From the NCBI GenBank assembly GCA_021845665.1, contig JAJZVO010000035.1, positions 1 to 44,865 on the forward strand: a stretch of 44,865 nt of DNA, given 5' to 3'. Made by a program: the position numbers and the translations under genes. A model generated the notes under the pieces. It was given only the letters and a program-made list of their open reading frames with translations, had not been told where the DNA came from and searched no databases. Shown here in pieces: positions 1 to 8,194 of this stretch; the stretch's first letter is position 1, and every line of letters begins with the position of its first letter. The DNA comes from Bacteroidota bacterium. GTDB lineage: Bacteria; Bacteroidota; Ignavibacteria; Kryptoniales; JAKASW01.

Positions 1-96
1 TCCGATCTTTTTGTTTGATTGTTTACTAAAGATATTATAACGGCATTCTATGTTAAAAATACCTCGAAATTTTGCTGATTTTCGGAGATTTTATGA

Positions 97-111
97 GTGG
101 GGAAAAAGGGT
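97..111 (+). promoter_or_regulatory. Upstream MraZ-like box pair
   Basis: GTGGGGAAAA starts at 97 and a degenerate AGGGT follows exactly 10 bp later at 107. The ten-base unit is identical to the copy at 160-169 nearer mraZ. MraZ proteins bind short G-rich repeats spaced one helical turn apart, so this may be an auxiliary operator. The second half is imperfect, so the call is weak. Confidence 0.35.
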
Positions 112-122
112 GAAAATACCGC

Positions 123-152
123 TTGACTTTTGGGGCCCGTTGGTTAAATTTC
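123..152 (+). promoter_or_regulatory. Candidate dcw promoter
   Basis: TTG at 123-125 lies 19 bp upstream of TAAATTTC at 145-152. This resembles the TTG / TAnnTTTG promoter of Bacteroidota-type sigma factors. Read as an ordinary sigma-70 site it is TTGACT with a poor -10. It sits about 95 bp before mraZ and just upstream of the GTGGG repeats, where a repressor could block it. Inferred from pattern only. Confidence 0.4.
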
Positions 153-159
153 CAACGTG

Positions 160-179
160 GTGGGGAAAAGTGGGGAAGT
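160..179 (+). promoter_or_regulatory. Probable MraZ operator (GTGGG direct repeats)
   Basis: GTGGGGAAAA at 160-169 is followed at once by GTGGGGAAGT at 170-179, a 10-bp direct repeat. A weaker TTGGG at 130 is in the same phase. MraZ, the first gene product of the cluster, is known in other bacteria to repress dcw transcription by binding TGGG-type repeats with 10-bp spacing. Position between promoter and gene supports autoregulation. Confidence 0.55.
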
Positions 180-246
180 TCCCGGCTTTTCCCAGTGTTT
201 AGTAAAAAAATGTGTCCGACCAACTTTCGGAAGATTTTAGAGGAAA

Positions 247-705
247 ATGTCGTCATTCAAAGGACGTTACGAATACGTTTTAGACTCCAAGGGGAGGCTT
301 AGTATACCGGCTAAACTCCGGAAGAGCTTGTCCCCTGATGCGCACGACACATTCGTCGTGACCAGAGGGGTCGAAAAATGCCTCTATGTTTATCCATTCG
401 ATGAATGGCGGCGACTTGAAGAGAAGCTCCGCTCCCTCAACCAATTTCTGGAGAAGCACAGATACTTCATCAGAACCCTCCTTATGTGGGCTTCCGAAGA
501 ATTCCCTCTGGACTCACAGTCAAGAATTACAATTCCCAAGAATCTACTAGAATTCGCGGAGATAGAGAAGGACGTGGTCATAATTGGCGCCCTTGAGAGA
601 ATCGAACTCTGGAATCCGCAGACCTTTAATCAATATTTGAACTCCCAGCCCGAGAGTTATGCTTCTGTAGTCGAACAAATAATGGCAGTTAATGTCAACA
701 AATAA
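247..705 (+). CDS. mraZ: Transcriptional regulator MraZ
   Basis: DNA-binding regulator that heads dcw clusters and controls its own operon. The 152-residue length is normal. Two SpoVT/AbrB-like halves are visible, each with the DxxxR signature: DSKGR near residue 13 and DSQSR near residue 90, each followed by a short (L/I)(S/T)IP strand. The start has AGGAAA just upstream and the protein begins MSSFKGRYEY, typical of the family. The stop codon shares one base with the rsmH start (TAATG), which suggests translational coupling. Repeats at 160-179 are its likely operator. The identity is secure; regulation is inferred. Confidence 0.96.
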   Translation: MSSFKGRYEYVLDSKGRLSIPAKLRKSLSPDAHDTFVVTRGVEKCLYVYPFDEWRRLEEKLRSLNQFLEKHRYFIRTLLMWASEEFPLDSQSRITIPKNLLEFAEIEKDVVIIGALERIELWNPQTFNQYLNSQPESYASVVEQIMAVNVNK

Positions 706-1622
706 TGGCTGTTTATCACGAACCCGTTCTGCTCAAGGAGAGTATTGATTTCTTGATTACCGATTCGAAGGGAACATATATAGACGCGACCTTCGGCGGC
801 GGCGGTCATACGAGAGAGATTCTTTCGAGGCTAGCACCTGAAGGGCAGGTCATCGCGTTCGATGTGGACGACAACTCTCGTCAAATCGCCAGTGTGCTTT
901 CCGGCTCAGACAGCCGCGTCGCGTTTTTGCAGAAAAATTTTTCCTCTATCATTTCGCTCAAACAGGAATTCCCAGGAAAGCAATTCAACGGCTTTCTCTT
1001 CGATCTTGGTGTGTCATCATATCAGATCGACAACGAAGAGGGATTCAGCTACAGGCGCGACGAAAGGCTCGATATGAGACTCGATAAACGGCTCGATGTC
1101 TCCGCGTTCGAGGTCGTGAACTCTTACGACGCAGCAAGTCTTGCCGATGTATTTTTCAAGTACGGAGAAGAGCCGCGCGCGCGGGTACTGGCCAGAGCTA
1201 TAATTAAGGCAAGAGAAAAGAGAAGCATCGAAACTACGACTCAACTTGCCGAGATCGTCTCGCGCATTTGCGGCAGATCCGCGAAGACACTATCCAGGAT
1301 TTTCCAGTCAATCCGAATCGAAGTCAACAAAGAACTCGAGATGCTTGCCGATGCACTCGATGCCGCGGTCGATCTCGTCGAGCAAGGCGGAAGGGTCGCC
1401 GCTATTTCTTACCACTCCCTCGAGGACAGGATTGTAAAAGAAAAATTCAGATATGAAGCTGCGACATGCGTTTGCCCGCCGGAGGCGATCATTTGTACAT
1501 GTGGGAAAACAGCAAGGCTGAAGATCCTGACGAGAAAACCCATTGTCCCGGGGGAAGCCGAAATCGACAGCAATAGAAGGGCGAGGAGCGCTAAGCTCAG
1601 GGTGGCTGAGAAAATTGTATGA
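705..1622 (+). CDS. rsmH: 16S rRNA (cytosine-1402-N4)-methyltransferase RsmH
   Basis: SAM-dependent enzyme that methylates N4 of C1402 in 16S rRNA, near the ribosomal P site. The SAM-binding loop TFGGGGHT lies at about residues 29-36, FDLGVSS near 105, and the family's cysteine pattern CVCP...CTC and the NRRARSAKLR tail are at the C terminus. The length of 305 residues is usual. It overlaps mraZ by one base and ftsL by four (ATGA). It is the standard second gene of the cluster and has no direct role in division. Confidence 0.97.
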   Translation: MAVYHEPVLLKESIDFLITDSKGTYIDATFGGGGHTREILSRLAPEGQVIAFDVDDNSRQIASVLSGSDSRVAFLQKNFSSIISLKQEFPGKQFNGFLFDLGVSSYQIDNEEGFSYRRDERLDMRLDKRLDVSAFEVVNSYDAASLADVFFKYGEEPRARVLARAIIKAREKRSIETTTQLAEIVSRICGRSAKTLSRIFQSIRIEVNKELEMLADALDAAVDLVEQGGRVAAISYHSLEDRIVKEKFRYEAATCVCPPEAIICTCGKTARLKILTRKPIVPGEAEIDSNRRARSAKLRVAEKIV

Positions 1623-1990
1623 GCGAAGAGATAAAAAAGTCCGCGGCGGCGAAGAAACCTGCAAAAGGCGCCTCTATCTCCGTCTCGAAATTCATCGTCA
1701 TACTCGCAGCGGTCGCAGGCACGCTGCTTCTGATAGTGAACAACAGCGTTACCGTCGATTCGCTTCTGGCGAACATTTCCTCGCTCGATTCTACCAATAC
1801 CGAAATGAAATTTCGGAACGACTCTCTGCAGGCGGAACTGAAAAGGCTTTCCAGCGCGGAGCGCATTACACGCATAGCGTCCGAGAAGCTGGGACTCGTC
1901 TACAGCACACAGACTCTGGAGCAGCTGCGCATAAACAAAGACAAACTTCAAGAAGCTGAAGAGCAGGATGCAATCGACTCGGCAAAATAG
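1619..1990 (+). CDS. ftsL: Cell division protein FtsL-like
   Basis: Small bitopic division protein of 123 residues. A lysine- and alanine-rich cytoplasmic tail (1-24) is followed by one transmembrane helix (about 25-44). A periplasmic heptad-like coiled coil (about 50-90) ends in the motif RIASEKLGLVY, which is characteristic of FtsL. FtsL pairs with FtsB/DivIC and FtsQ to activate septal synthesis by FtsW and FtsI. The ATG overlaps the rsmH stop and the gene runs 23 bp into ftsI. The family is poorly conserved, so the call rests on position, topology and the C-terminal motif together. Confidence 0.85.
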   Translation: MSEEIKKSAAAKKPAKGASISVSKFIVILAAVAGTLLLIVNNSVTVDSLLANISSLDSTNTEMKFRNDSLQAELKRLSSAERITRIASEKLGLVYSTQTLEQLRINKDKLQEAEEQDAIDSAK

Positions 1991-4187
1991 TCCGGATGAA
2001 AACAAAAGGCGGGTTAACTACTCGGGTAGGATCAATTTCCTGCGCGGGTTGTTCGCACTGATCTTCATCGGTATCATGGTCAAGCTGGTAATTGTCCAGG
2101 TTATCCAGGGCTTTTACTATCACCGTGTTGCCCAGGATCAGTATGAGAGCCGAGTGGTTCTTAAGGCGAACCGCGGTCTGATATACGACAGAAACGGCAG
2201 CCTCATCGTGTCGAACAGCTACGGTTACTCATACGCGGCAGACCCACAGCTCCTTGATGGTGCTCAGAAAAATGAAATTGCGCGGAAGCTGGGTTCGGTT
2301 CTCGATGTTCCCGCATCGTTTTTCATGAGCAGGCTTCAAACGAAGGCTCGCTTCATCTGGCTCGCCCGCGATCTTACGCCGACGCAGTCCGGTGCTCTAC
2401 AGGGCTTCAAGATGTACGGACTGATACGTCTGCAGGAGCAGCGCAGGATGTATCCATACGGCTCTTCGGCTGGGCAGATTCTCGGCTTCACAAATGTGGA
2501 CGGGAGGGGGGCGGCCGGCATCGAGCTTGAGTTCGACTCGCTTCTGGCCGGCACGAACGGTTACGAGATAATGCAGCGCGACGGGCTTGGAAGGAAAATG
2601 CCTTCCGTCAGCTATCCCAAAGTAGATCCGATTCCCGGATGCAACATCCAGTTGACATTAGACATGAATATTGAACAGATCGTGGCGCAAGAGCTTGCGG
2701 CTGGAGTAAAGAGGACCGGGGCAAAGGCGGGCACCGCGGTTTTCATGGATCCGAACACCGGCGAAATCCTCGCGATGGCAACTTACCCGGCGTTCAATCC
2801 CGGGAACCTCAGTGACTATAAATCTTCAAATGCCAGAGACCGCGCGATAACCGATGTCTACGAACCTGGTTCGACTTTCAAGATAGTCACCGCGTCGGCT
2901 GCGCTCGAAGAGGGAGTCGTAAATCCGGAAAAAATGTTCTTTGCCGATAACGGAAGCTATACCTACTTCGGCAACGTCATAAGCGACTTTGAGCCTTCGG
3001 GCTGGATCACGTTCAAGCGTGCGATCGAAGTTTCGAGCAACATAGTATTTTCGATGGTTGGTAGAAAAGTCGGGAGCGATAAGTTTTACAGATACGCCAG
3101 AGATTTTGGATTCGGCACTCCGACCGGCATCACTCTTCCTGGCGAAGTTTCAGGTGAGCTTCCAAAACCTTATCAATGGTCCAGAGTCTCATTGGCTTAC
3201 ATGTCGTTCGGGTACGGAGTACTCGTGACGACTCTTCAAATGGCGCAGGCATATGCGGCGATCGCGAACGGTGGCAACTTAATGCAGCCGTACATTGTCA
3301 ACAAGATAACGGCGCCGGACGGCGAAGTGGTTTTTCAAAATGAACCTATGAAAATCAGGAGAGTCGTCACGCCTGACGTCGCACACACTCTGACCGGTCT
3401 TTTCGTAGATGTCGTCAAACACGGTACCGGCCAAAATGCCAGAATAAACAATTTCGTAATCGCCGGGAAGACAGGCACTGCACGGAAGCTTGTCGATGGG
3501 AAGTATTCGGAAACTTATTACCATGCATCCTTTGCCGGTTTCTTTCCCGTGCCGAATCCTCAGTTTGTCGGATATATAATGATCGACTCACCGAAGAGAG
3601 GTTACACTGGCGGAGCCTGCGCCGCACCGATTTTCAAGAAAATTGCGGAACGCATCTACGGTATCATGCAGCGCAAGAGCGTGGATCTCTCCAACAGCGA
3701 CGTCAGAATGGCCTCCAACACCGGCGGCACCGATAATTCACAAGACGTTAAAGAGGCTCCTGCGACATATACAGCGGCGTTCTCAGCAGACAACAGCGAC
3801 CGGGTGCGCGTTCCGGACGTTTCTTTTCTCGACTACTCATCTGCTACCGCGATTCTCGACGAGTTCGGACTCCGTACGTCGCGTTCGGGTCAACATGGTT
3901 TTATAGTCCTTTCGGAAAAGCCTTGTGCCGGAACTGTCGTCAGCAGAGGATCCACGATCAATTTGAATGTTGTCGATGCGAGTCAAGTCACACGCATGCC
4001 AAATTTCAAGGGAACGAGTGTGAGGAACGCCACGAGTTTCCTGATTGCCGCCGGCATACCGTTCCATGTTGTGGGAAGCGGAAGGATTATCGGCCAGACC
4101 CCTTCCGCCGGACAGCCGATCAGCAAGAATGTAACTGTAACAATTAACTGTGAAAACAGAGACTTCACCGTCTCGAGTCTTTACTGA
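1968..4187 (+). CDS. ftsI: Division-specific peptidoglycan transpeptidase (FtsI/PBP3) with PASTA domains
   Basis: Class B penicillin-binding protein that cross-links septal peptidoglycan as partner of FtsW. It has a short basic tail, one membrane helix at about 24-47, a dimerisation region with NRGLIYDRNG near 68, and the transpeptidase domain. Catalytic motifs are STFK (Ser302), SSN (356-358) and KTG (501-503). Two PASTA repeats follow, about 613-672 and 673-730, so 739 residues is longer than the roughly 590 of proteobacterial FtsI. That layout recalls SpoVD/PBP2x and many Chlorobi/Ignavibacteria proteins. The start overlaps ftsL by 23 bp; the stop directly abuts the murE ATG. Confidence 0.95.
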   Translation: MQSTRQNSPDENKRRVNYSGRINFLRGLFALIFIGIMVKLVIVQVIQGFYYHRVAQDQYESRVVLKANRGLIYDRNGSLIVSNSYGYSYAADPQLLDGAQKNEIARKLGSVLDVPASFFMSRLQTKARFIWLARDLTPTQSGALQGFKMYGLIRLQEQRRMYPYGSSAGQILGFTNVDGRGAAGIELEFDSLLAGTNGYEIMQRDGLGRKMPSVSYPKVDPIPGCNIQLTLDMNIEQIVAQELAAGVKRTGAKAGTAVFMDPNTGEILAMATYPAFNPGNLSDYKSSNARDRAITDVYEPGSTFKIVTASAALEEGVVNPEKMFFADNGSYTYFGNVISDFEPSGWITFKRAIEVSSNIVFSMVGRKVGSDKFYRYARDFGFGTPTGITLPGEVSGELPKPYQWSRVSLAYMSFGYGVLVTTLQMAQAYAAIANGGNLMQPYIVNKITAPDGEVVFQNEPMKIRRVVTPDVAHTLTGLFVDVVKHGTGQNARINNFVIAGKTGTARKLVDGKYSETYYHASFAGFFPVPNPQFVGYIMIDSPKRGYTGGACAAPIFKKIAERIYGIMQRKSVDLSNSDVRMASNTGGTDNSQDVKEAPATYTAAFSADNSDRVRVPDVSFLDYSSATAILDEFGLRTSRSGQHGFIVLSEKPCAGTVVSRGSTINLNVVDASQVTRMPNFKGTSVRNATSFLIAAGIPFHVVGSGRIIGQTPSAGQPISKNVTVTINCENRDFTVSSLY

Positions 4188-5681
4188 ATGACACTAAGCG
4201 AACTGATAAAAAACGTTTCGGTAACCGAAATCGTAGGCGACTTCGGGAAGGAGATAACCGAGGTCGTGTACGATTCAAGGAAAGCCTGTGAAGGCTCCCT
4301 GTTCGTGGCGCTGAAAGGATCTCAGTTCGACGGGCATCGCTTCATTGTAGATGCCATAGGTAGCGGCGCGAGCGCGGTCGCGGTCGAGGACAACAGTATC
4401 GTCAACGACGATTACTTCCTCTCTCACCACACCACTAAACTACTTGTCCCCAGTACCCGCCGCGCTCTTGCGCTTATCTCCGCTAATTTCTTCGGACATC
4501 CCGCCGATCGATTGAAAGTAATTGGAGTCACGGGAACAAACGGCAAAACAACCAGCACCTATCTTATCAAGTCGATCCTTCAGGCCGCAACTGAGAAAGT
4601 CCTTCTGATCGGTACTATTCATTACTTGTTCAACGACGCGAAAGTGGGTGCTGCAGTCAACACGACTCCCGAGTCGTGCGATCTTCAGAGGATGATGGCG
4701 TCTTCAATCGAACAGGGGGGAACATCTGTCGTCATGGAAGTATCTTCCCATTCGCTGGTGATGGACAGAGTTTTCGGGATACCTTTCAAAGCCGGTCTCT
4801 TCACTAACCTAACTCAGGATCATCTCGACTTTCACAAGACGATGGAAGAGTACTTCAAAGCAAAGAAAATACTCTTCGACAGCCTGCCCCCGGAAAGCGT
4901 GGCCGTAACGAATTTAGACGACAGCTATGGCAGGAGAATCGTCGCCGACACGAAGGCTAAAAAGGTTACTTACGGATTCGGCGACGGAGCTGATTTTCAA
5001 ATAATCGAATCGGAGTACAGTTTGTCCGGGACAAACATCCTGATAAGATACGATGGGCGGGATTTTGCAATTGATTCGAAGCTGGTCGGAAAGTTCAACG
5101 TATACAATCTGACAGCCGCATTTGCCGTCGCAGTAAGTCTCGGGTACGGTCCTTCACTTGTTTCGAAAGCGCTTTCGGCGGTTCATAATGTGAAAGGGCG
5201 GTTTGAGAGAATCGATTCCGGAAAAGGATTCCTCGTCGTTGTGGACTACGCACACAGCCCTGATTCCCTTCAAAAGAGCCTGCAGTCCGCGAGGGAAATT
5301 CTGGCGGCTGCCAACAAAGGGGGGAGATTGATCACAGTTTTCGGATGCGGCGGCAATCGTGACCGCGACAAGCGTCCGAAGATGGGAAAGATCGCCGAAG
5401 AGCTAAGCGATTTCACGATTGTTACCGAAGATAATCCGCGGTTTGAAGATCCGGACGCCATTGCAAATGAGGTCATGGCGGGCATGACGAAAGGGAGCGA
5501 CAAAGTTATGAAGATCATAGACCGGCATGAAGCGATAGCTGAGAGCCTCAGGAGGGCGCGTCCAAACGACATTGTCCTCCTTGCCGGCAAGGGTCATGAG
5601 AATTATCAAATAGTCAGGAACGTGAAATATCATTTCGATGACCGGGAGGAAGTCGAGAAGGCATTTGGTCTGGACAGTTGA
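4188..5681 (+). CDS. murE: UDP-MurNAc-tripeptide synthetase MurE (meso-DAP-adding)
   Basis: Cytoplasmic ATP-dependent ligase that adds the third stem amino acid to UDP-MurNAc-L-Ala-D-Glu. The ATP loop GVTGTNGKT is at about 113-121. The central-domain motif MEVSSHSL is near 183, and the C-terminal DNPR tetrad is at 415-418. DNPR is the substrate-recognition signature for meso-diaminopimelate; lysine-adding enzymes have a different motif. This supports Gram-negative-type peptidoglycan. The length of 497 is normal. The ATG follows the ftsI stop without a gap, and the stop overlaps the TTG start of murF. Confidence 0.97.
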   Translation: MTLSELIKNVSVTEIVGDFGKEITEVVYDSRKACEGSLFVALKGSQFDGHRFIVDAIGSGASAVAVEDNSIVNDDYFLSHHTTKLLVPSTRRALALISANFFGHPADRLKVIGVTGTNGKTTSTYLIKSILQAATEKVLLIGTIHYLFNDAKVGAAVNTTPESCDLQRMMASSIEQGGTSVVMEVSSHSLVMDRVFGIPFKAGLFTNLTQDHLDFHKTMEEYFKAKKILFDSLPPESVAVTNLDDSYGRRIVADTKAKKVTYGFGDGADFQIIESEYSLSGTNILIRYDGRDFAIDSKLVGKFNVYNLTAAFAVAVSLGYGPSLVSKALSAVHNVKGRFERIDSGKGFLVVVDYAHSPDSLQKSLQSAREILAAANKGGRLITVFGCGGNRDRDKRPKMGKIAEELSDFTIVTEDNPRFEDPDAIANEVMAGMTKGSDKVMKIIDRHEAIAESLRRARPNDIVLLAGKGHENYQIVRNVKYHFDDREEVEKAFGLDS

Positions 5682-7084
5682 TTACTGGCGAAGACATACG
5701 CGGCCTGGAGGGCGCCGAATTTGTGAACCTGAAATTCAGAAACGCCACGAGCATATCTACCGATTCGCGTACGGTTGCGCGCGGGCAGATATTCTTCGCG
5801 CTCAGGGGAGAGAAGTTCGACGGTCATGATTTTGTTTCCAAGGCCGTGAAGAAAGGCGCTGCCTGTGCCGTCGTCGACACGAAGTGGTACCGTGCGGCCT
5901 CGAGAGCCCATCGGTACATCTCAGGTTCCCCGCTCGTGGTAGTCGAAGACACGACGCGCGCTCTCGCGAACCTGGCACAGATTTATCGGCGGAAACTCGA
6001 TATGCCCGTCATTGCCGTCGGTGGCTCCAACGGAAAGACGACCACGAAAGAGCTGATCGCGAAGGTTCTGGGGAGAAAATACAAAGTCCTTAAGACGAAA
6101 GGCAACCACAACAATCAGATCGGCGTGCCGCTCACCATTCTGAGCATGAAGGAATCCCACGGGGCCGCAGTAGTCGAGATCGGAACCAACCACCCTGGCG
6201 AGATCGAGCATCTCTGCGAGGTACTGGCCCCAACTGCCGGAGTGATAACCAACATCGGCGCTGAACACCTGGAGTTTTTCAGGAATATCTCCGGAGTGCG
6301 CCGGGAGGAAGGAAAGCTCTTCGCGTCGCTTTCCCGGAGCGGAGGAACGGCATTCGTCAACACAGACGACAGGCTTGTGGCTGGAATGGCCTCGATGCCC
6401 CGCCGGAGAGTCAACTACGGCTTTCTTACGTCCTCTCGCAGGCACGTTGCCGGGAGGCTGTTCGGCTTCGACAACAAGGGATGCGCGGTTTTCGAGATAA
6501 AATTCGAAGGGAGGACGGAACTTGTTCACCTCGGCGTTCCGGGCATTCACAATGCGGCGAACGCGCTGGCCGCGGCAGCCGTCGGATTTCGGTACGGTGT
6601 CCCGCACCCGGAAGTCAGAGAAGCCCTTGAGTCGTTCAGATCTTGCGACAAGAGAATGCAGATCGAAAGGATTTCCGGCGTGACGATCCTAAACGACACG
6701 TACAATTCAAACTCGGAGTCGGCAATTGCAGCTCTGCATTGGTTCAGCACGGTGCGTGCTGACGGAAAGAAGATCGCAGTTCTGGCAGACATGCTTGAGC
6801 TCGGAGGAGCATCGGCGCGTGAACATGAGAGGGTTGGAAAGGAAGCCGCTGCTGCAGGCATCGACATGCTCTTAACATTTGGAAAAATGGCGCGCCGGAT
6901 TGCGGACAGCGCTCGCGGACAGGTCGAGACCGAATCTTTCGACGACAAACCCAGACTTTTGAGAAAGTTGCTTCGAGCAATCTCCCCCGGCGACGTTATC
7001 CTCGTGAAGGGGTCGCGCGGAATGAAGATGGAGGAGGTCGTGGAAGGACTTGTTTACGGGCTGAAAACCGGGAGGATGCGGTAA
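5678..7084 (+). CDS. murF: UDP-MurNAc-pentapeptide synthetase MurF
   Basis: Adds D-Ala-D-Ala to UDP-MurNAc-tripeptide, the last cytoplasmic ligation of the stem peptide. The ATP loop AVGGSNGKTTTK lies near residue 113, EIGTNHPGEI near 165, and NDTYNSN near 340. The length of 468 is usual. The start is TTG, overlapping the murE TGA as TTGA; no ATG gives a better N terminus, and MITGEDIRGLEGAEF fits the family's first strand and helix. No ddl gene is in the cluster, so the dipeptide must come from a gene elsewhere. The stop overlaps the mraY ATG (TAATG). Confidence 0.96.
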   Translation: MITGEDIRGLEGAEFVNLKFRNATSISTDSRTVARGQIFFALRGEKFDGHDFVSKAVKKGAACAVVDTKWYRAASRAHRYISGSPLVVVEDTTRALANLAQIYRRKLDMPVIAVGGSNGKTTTKELIAKVLGRKYKVLKTKGNHNNQIGVPLTILSMKESHGAAVVEIGTNHPGEIEHLCEVLAPTAGVITNIGAEHLEFFRNISGVRREEGKLFASLSRSGGTAFVNTDDRLVAGMASMPRRRVNYGFLTSSRRHVAGRLFGFDNKGCAVFEIKFEGRTELVHLGVPGIHNAANALAAAAVGFRYGVPHPEVREALESFRSCDKRMQIERISGVTILNDTYNSNSESAIAALHWFSTVRADGKKIAVLADMLELGGASAREHERVGKEAAAAGIDMLLTFGKMARRIADSARGQVETESFDDKPRLLRKLLRAISPGDVILVKGSRGMKMEEVVEGLVYGLKTGRMR

Positions 7085-8193
7085 TGCTGTATTATCTGTT
7101 CGATTTGCTCGAGAGGGAATTTCATCCGCCGGGTTTCGGCGTGTTCAGATACATAACTTTCCGGTCGGCACTCGCGGCGTTGACGGCTTTGTTTATCAGT
7201 TTCGTCATCGGCCCGATAATCATAAAGAAACTTCACAAAATGCAGATCGGCGAGCAGGCAAAGATCGAAGGACCTAAATCGCATCTCGCCAAGGCCGGAA
7301 CACCGACAATGGGAGGAATCATAATTCTCGGGTCGGTCATCATACCGCTTCTACTCTGGGGCGACCTCACAAATCCCTATGTGCTTCTTATCCTGCTCAT
7401 TACGATCTGGCTCGGGGTGCTCGGCTTCACCGACGACTACATGAAAGTAGTGAAGAAGAAACGAAAGGGTCTTATCGCGCGTTACAAACTCATCGGCCAG
7501 ATAACGATAGGCCTACTGGTCGGTGCGGCCCTCTATTTTTCGCCAGCCCTCAAGCCGTTCAATTCGATCACGACCGTTCCGTTTTTCAAAAACCTGAATT
7601 TCGATTACGGCGTGTTCTATATCCCGGTCGTGATATTCATTATCACCGCAACGTCCAATGCAGTCAACCTGACAGACGGTCTCGACGGGTTGGCGATAGG
7701 TACCGTGGGGATAACAGCGCTCACTCTTGCGCTTATGTGTTACGTGTCCGGCAACATCGAGTTCAGCCGTTACCTCAATATCATATACCTTCGCGGGTCG
7801 GGCGAACTGACGGTTTACTGTTTCGCGCTTGTGGGCGCCTCGCTAGGTTTCCTGTGGTACAACACATACCCTGCACAGGTCTTCATGGGCGACACGGGCT
7901 CACTTGCTTTGGGCGGAGCAATCGCCGGCATTTCCATTATGATAAAGAAGGAACTAGTGCTCCCGATATTGGGAGGTATATTCGTCGCGGAAGAGATTTC
8001 CGTGATTCTTCAGGTGCTCTATTTCAGGTACACGAAACGGAAATACGGCGAGGGGAGACGCATTTTCAAAATGGCCCCTCTCCATCACCACTTCGAGCTC
8101 ACGGGAATATCCGAGCCCAAAATAGTCATGAGATTTTATATAATCGGAATCCTTTTAGCGATTCTTAGTCTGACAACGTTTAAGGTGAGATAG
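7084..8193 (+). CDS. mraY: Phospho-MurNAc-pentapeptide transferase MraY
   Basis: Polytopic inner-membrane enzyme that moves phospho-MurNAc-pentapeptide from UDP to undecaprenyl phosphate, forming lipid I. About ten hydrophobic helices are visible. Family motifs include NAVNLTDGLDGLA (near 197), FMGDTGSLALGG (near 265) and the HHHFE loop near the C terminus; the aspartates of the first two belong to the Mg2+-dependent active site. The length of 369 is standard. It overlaps murF by one base, and murD follows after one base. Confidence 0.97.
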   Translation: MLYYLFDLLEREFHPPGFGVFRYITFRSALAALTALFISFVIGPIIIKKLHKMQIGEQAKIEGPKSHLAKAGTPTMGGIIILGSVIIPLLLWGDLTNPYVLLILLITIWLGVLGFTDDYMKVVKKKRKGLIARYKLIGQITIGLLVGAALYFSPALKPFNSITTVPFFKNLNFDYGVFYIPVVIFIITATSNAVNLTDGLDGLAIGTVGITALTLALMCYVSGNIEFSRYLNIIYLRGSGELTVYCFALVGASLGFLWYNTYPAQVFMGDTGSLALGGAIAGISIMIKKELVLPILGGIFVAEEISVILQVLYFRYTKRKYGEGRRIFKMAPLHHHFELTGISEPKIVMRFYIIGILLAILSLTTFKVR

Positions 8194-8194
8194 T

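Noticed and set aside
53-256. 67-codon open frame on the minus strand upstream of mraZ
   Set aside because: It covers the promoter and operator region, has no ribosome site and has low-complexity composition.
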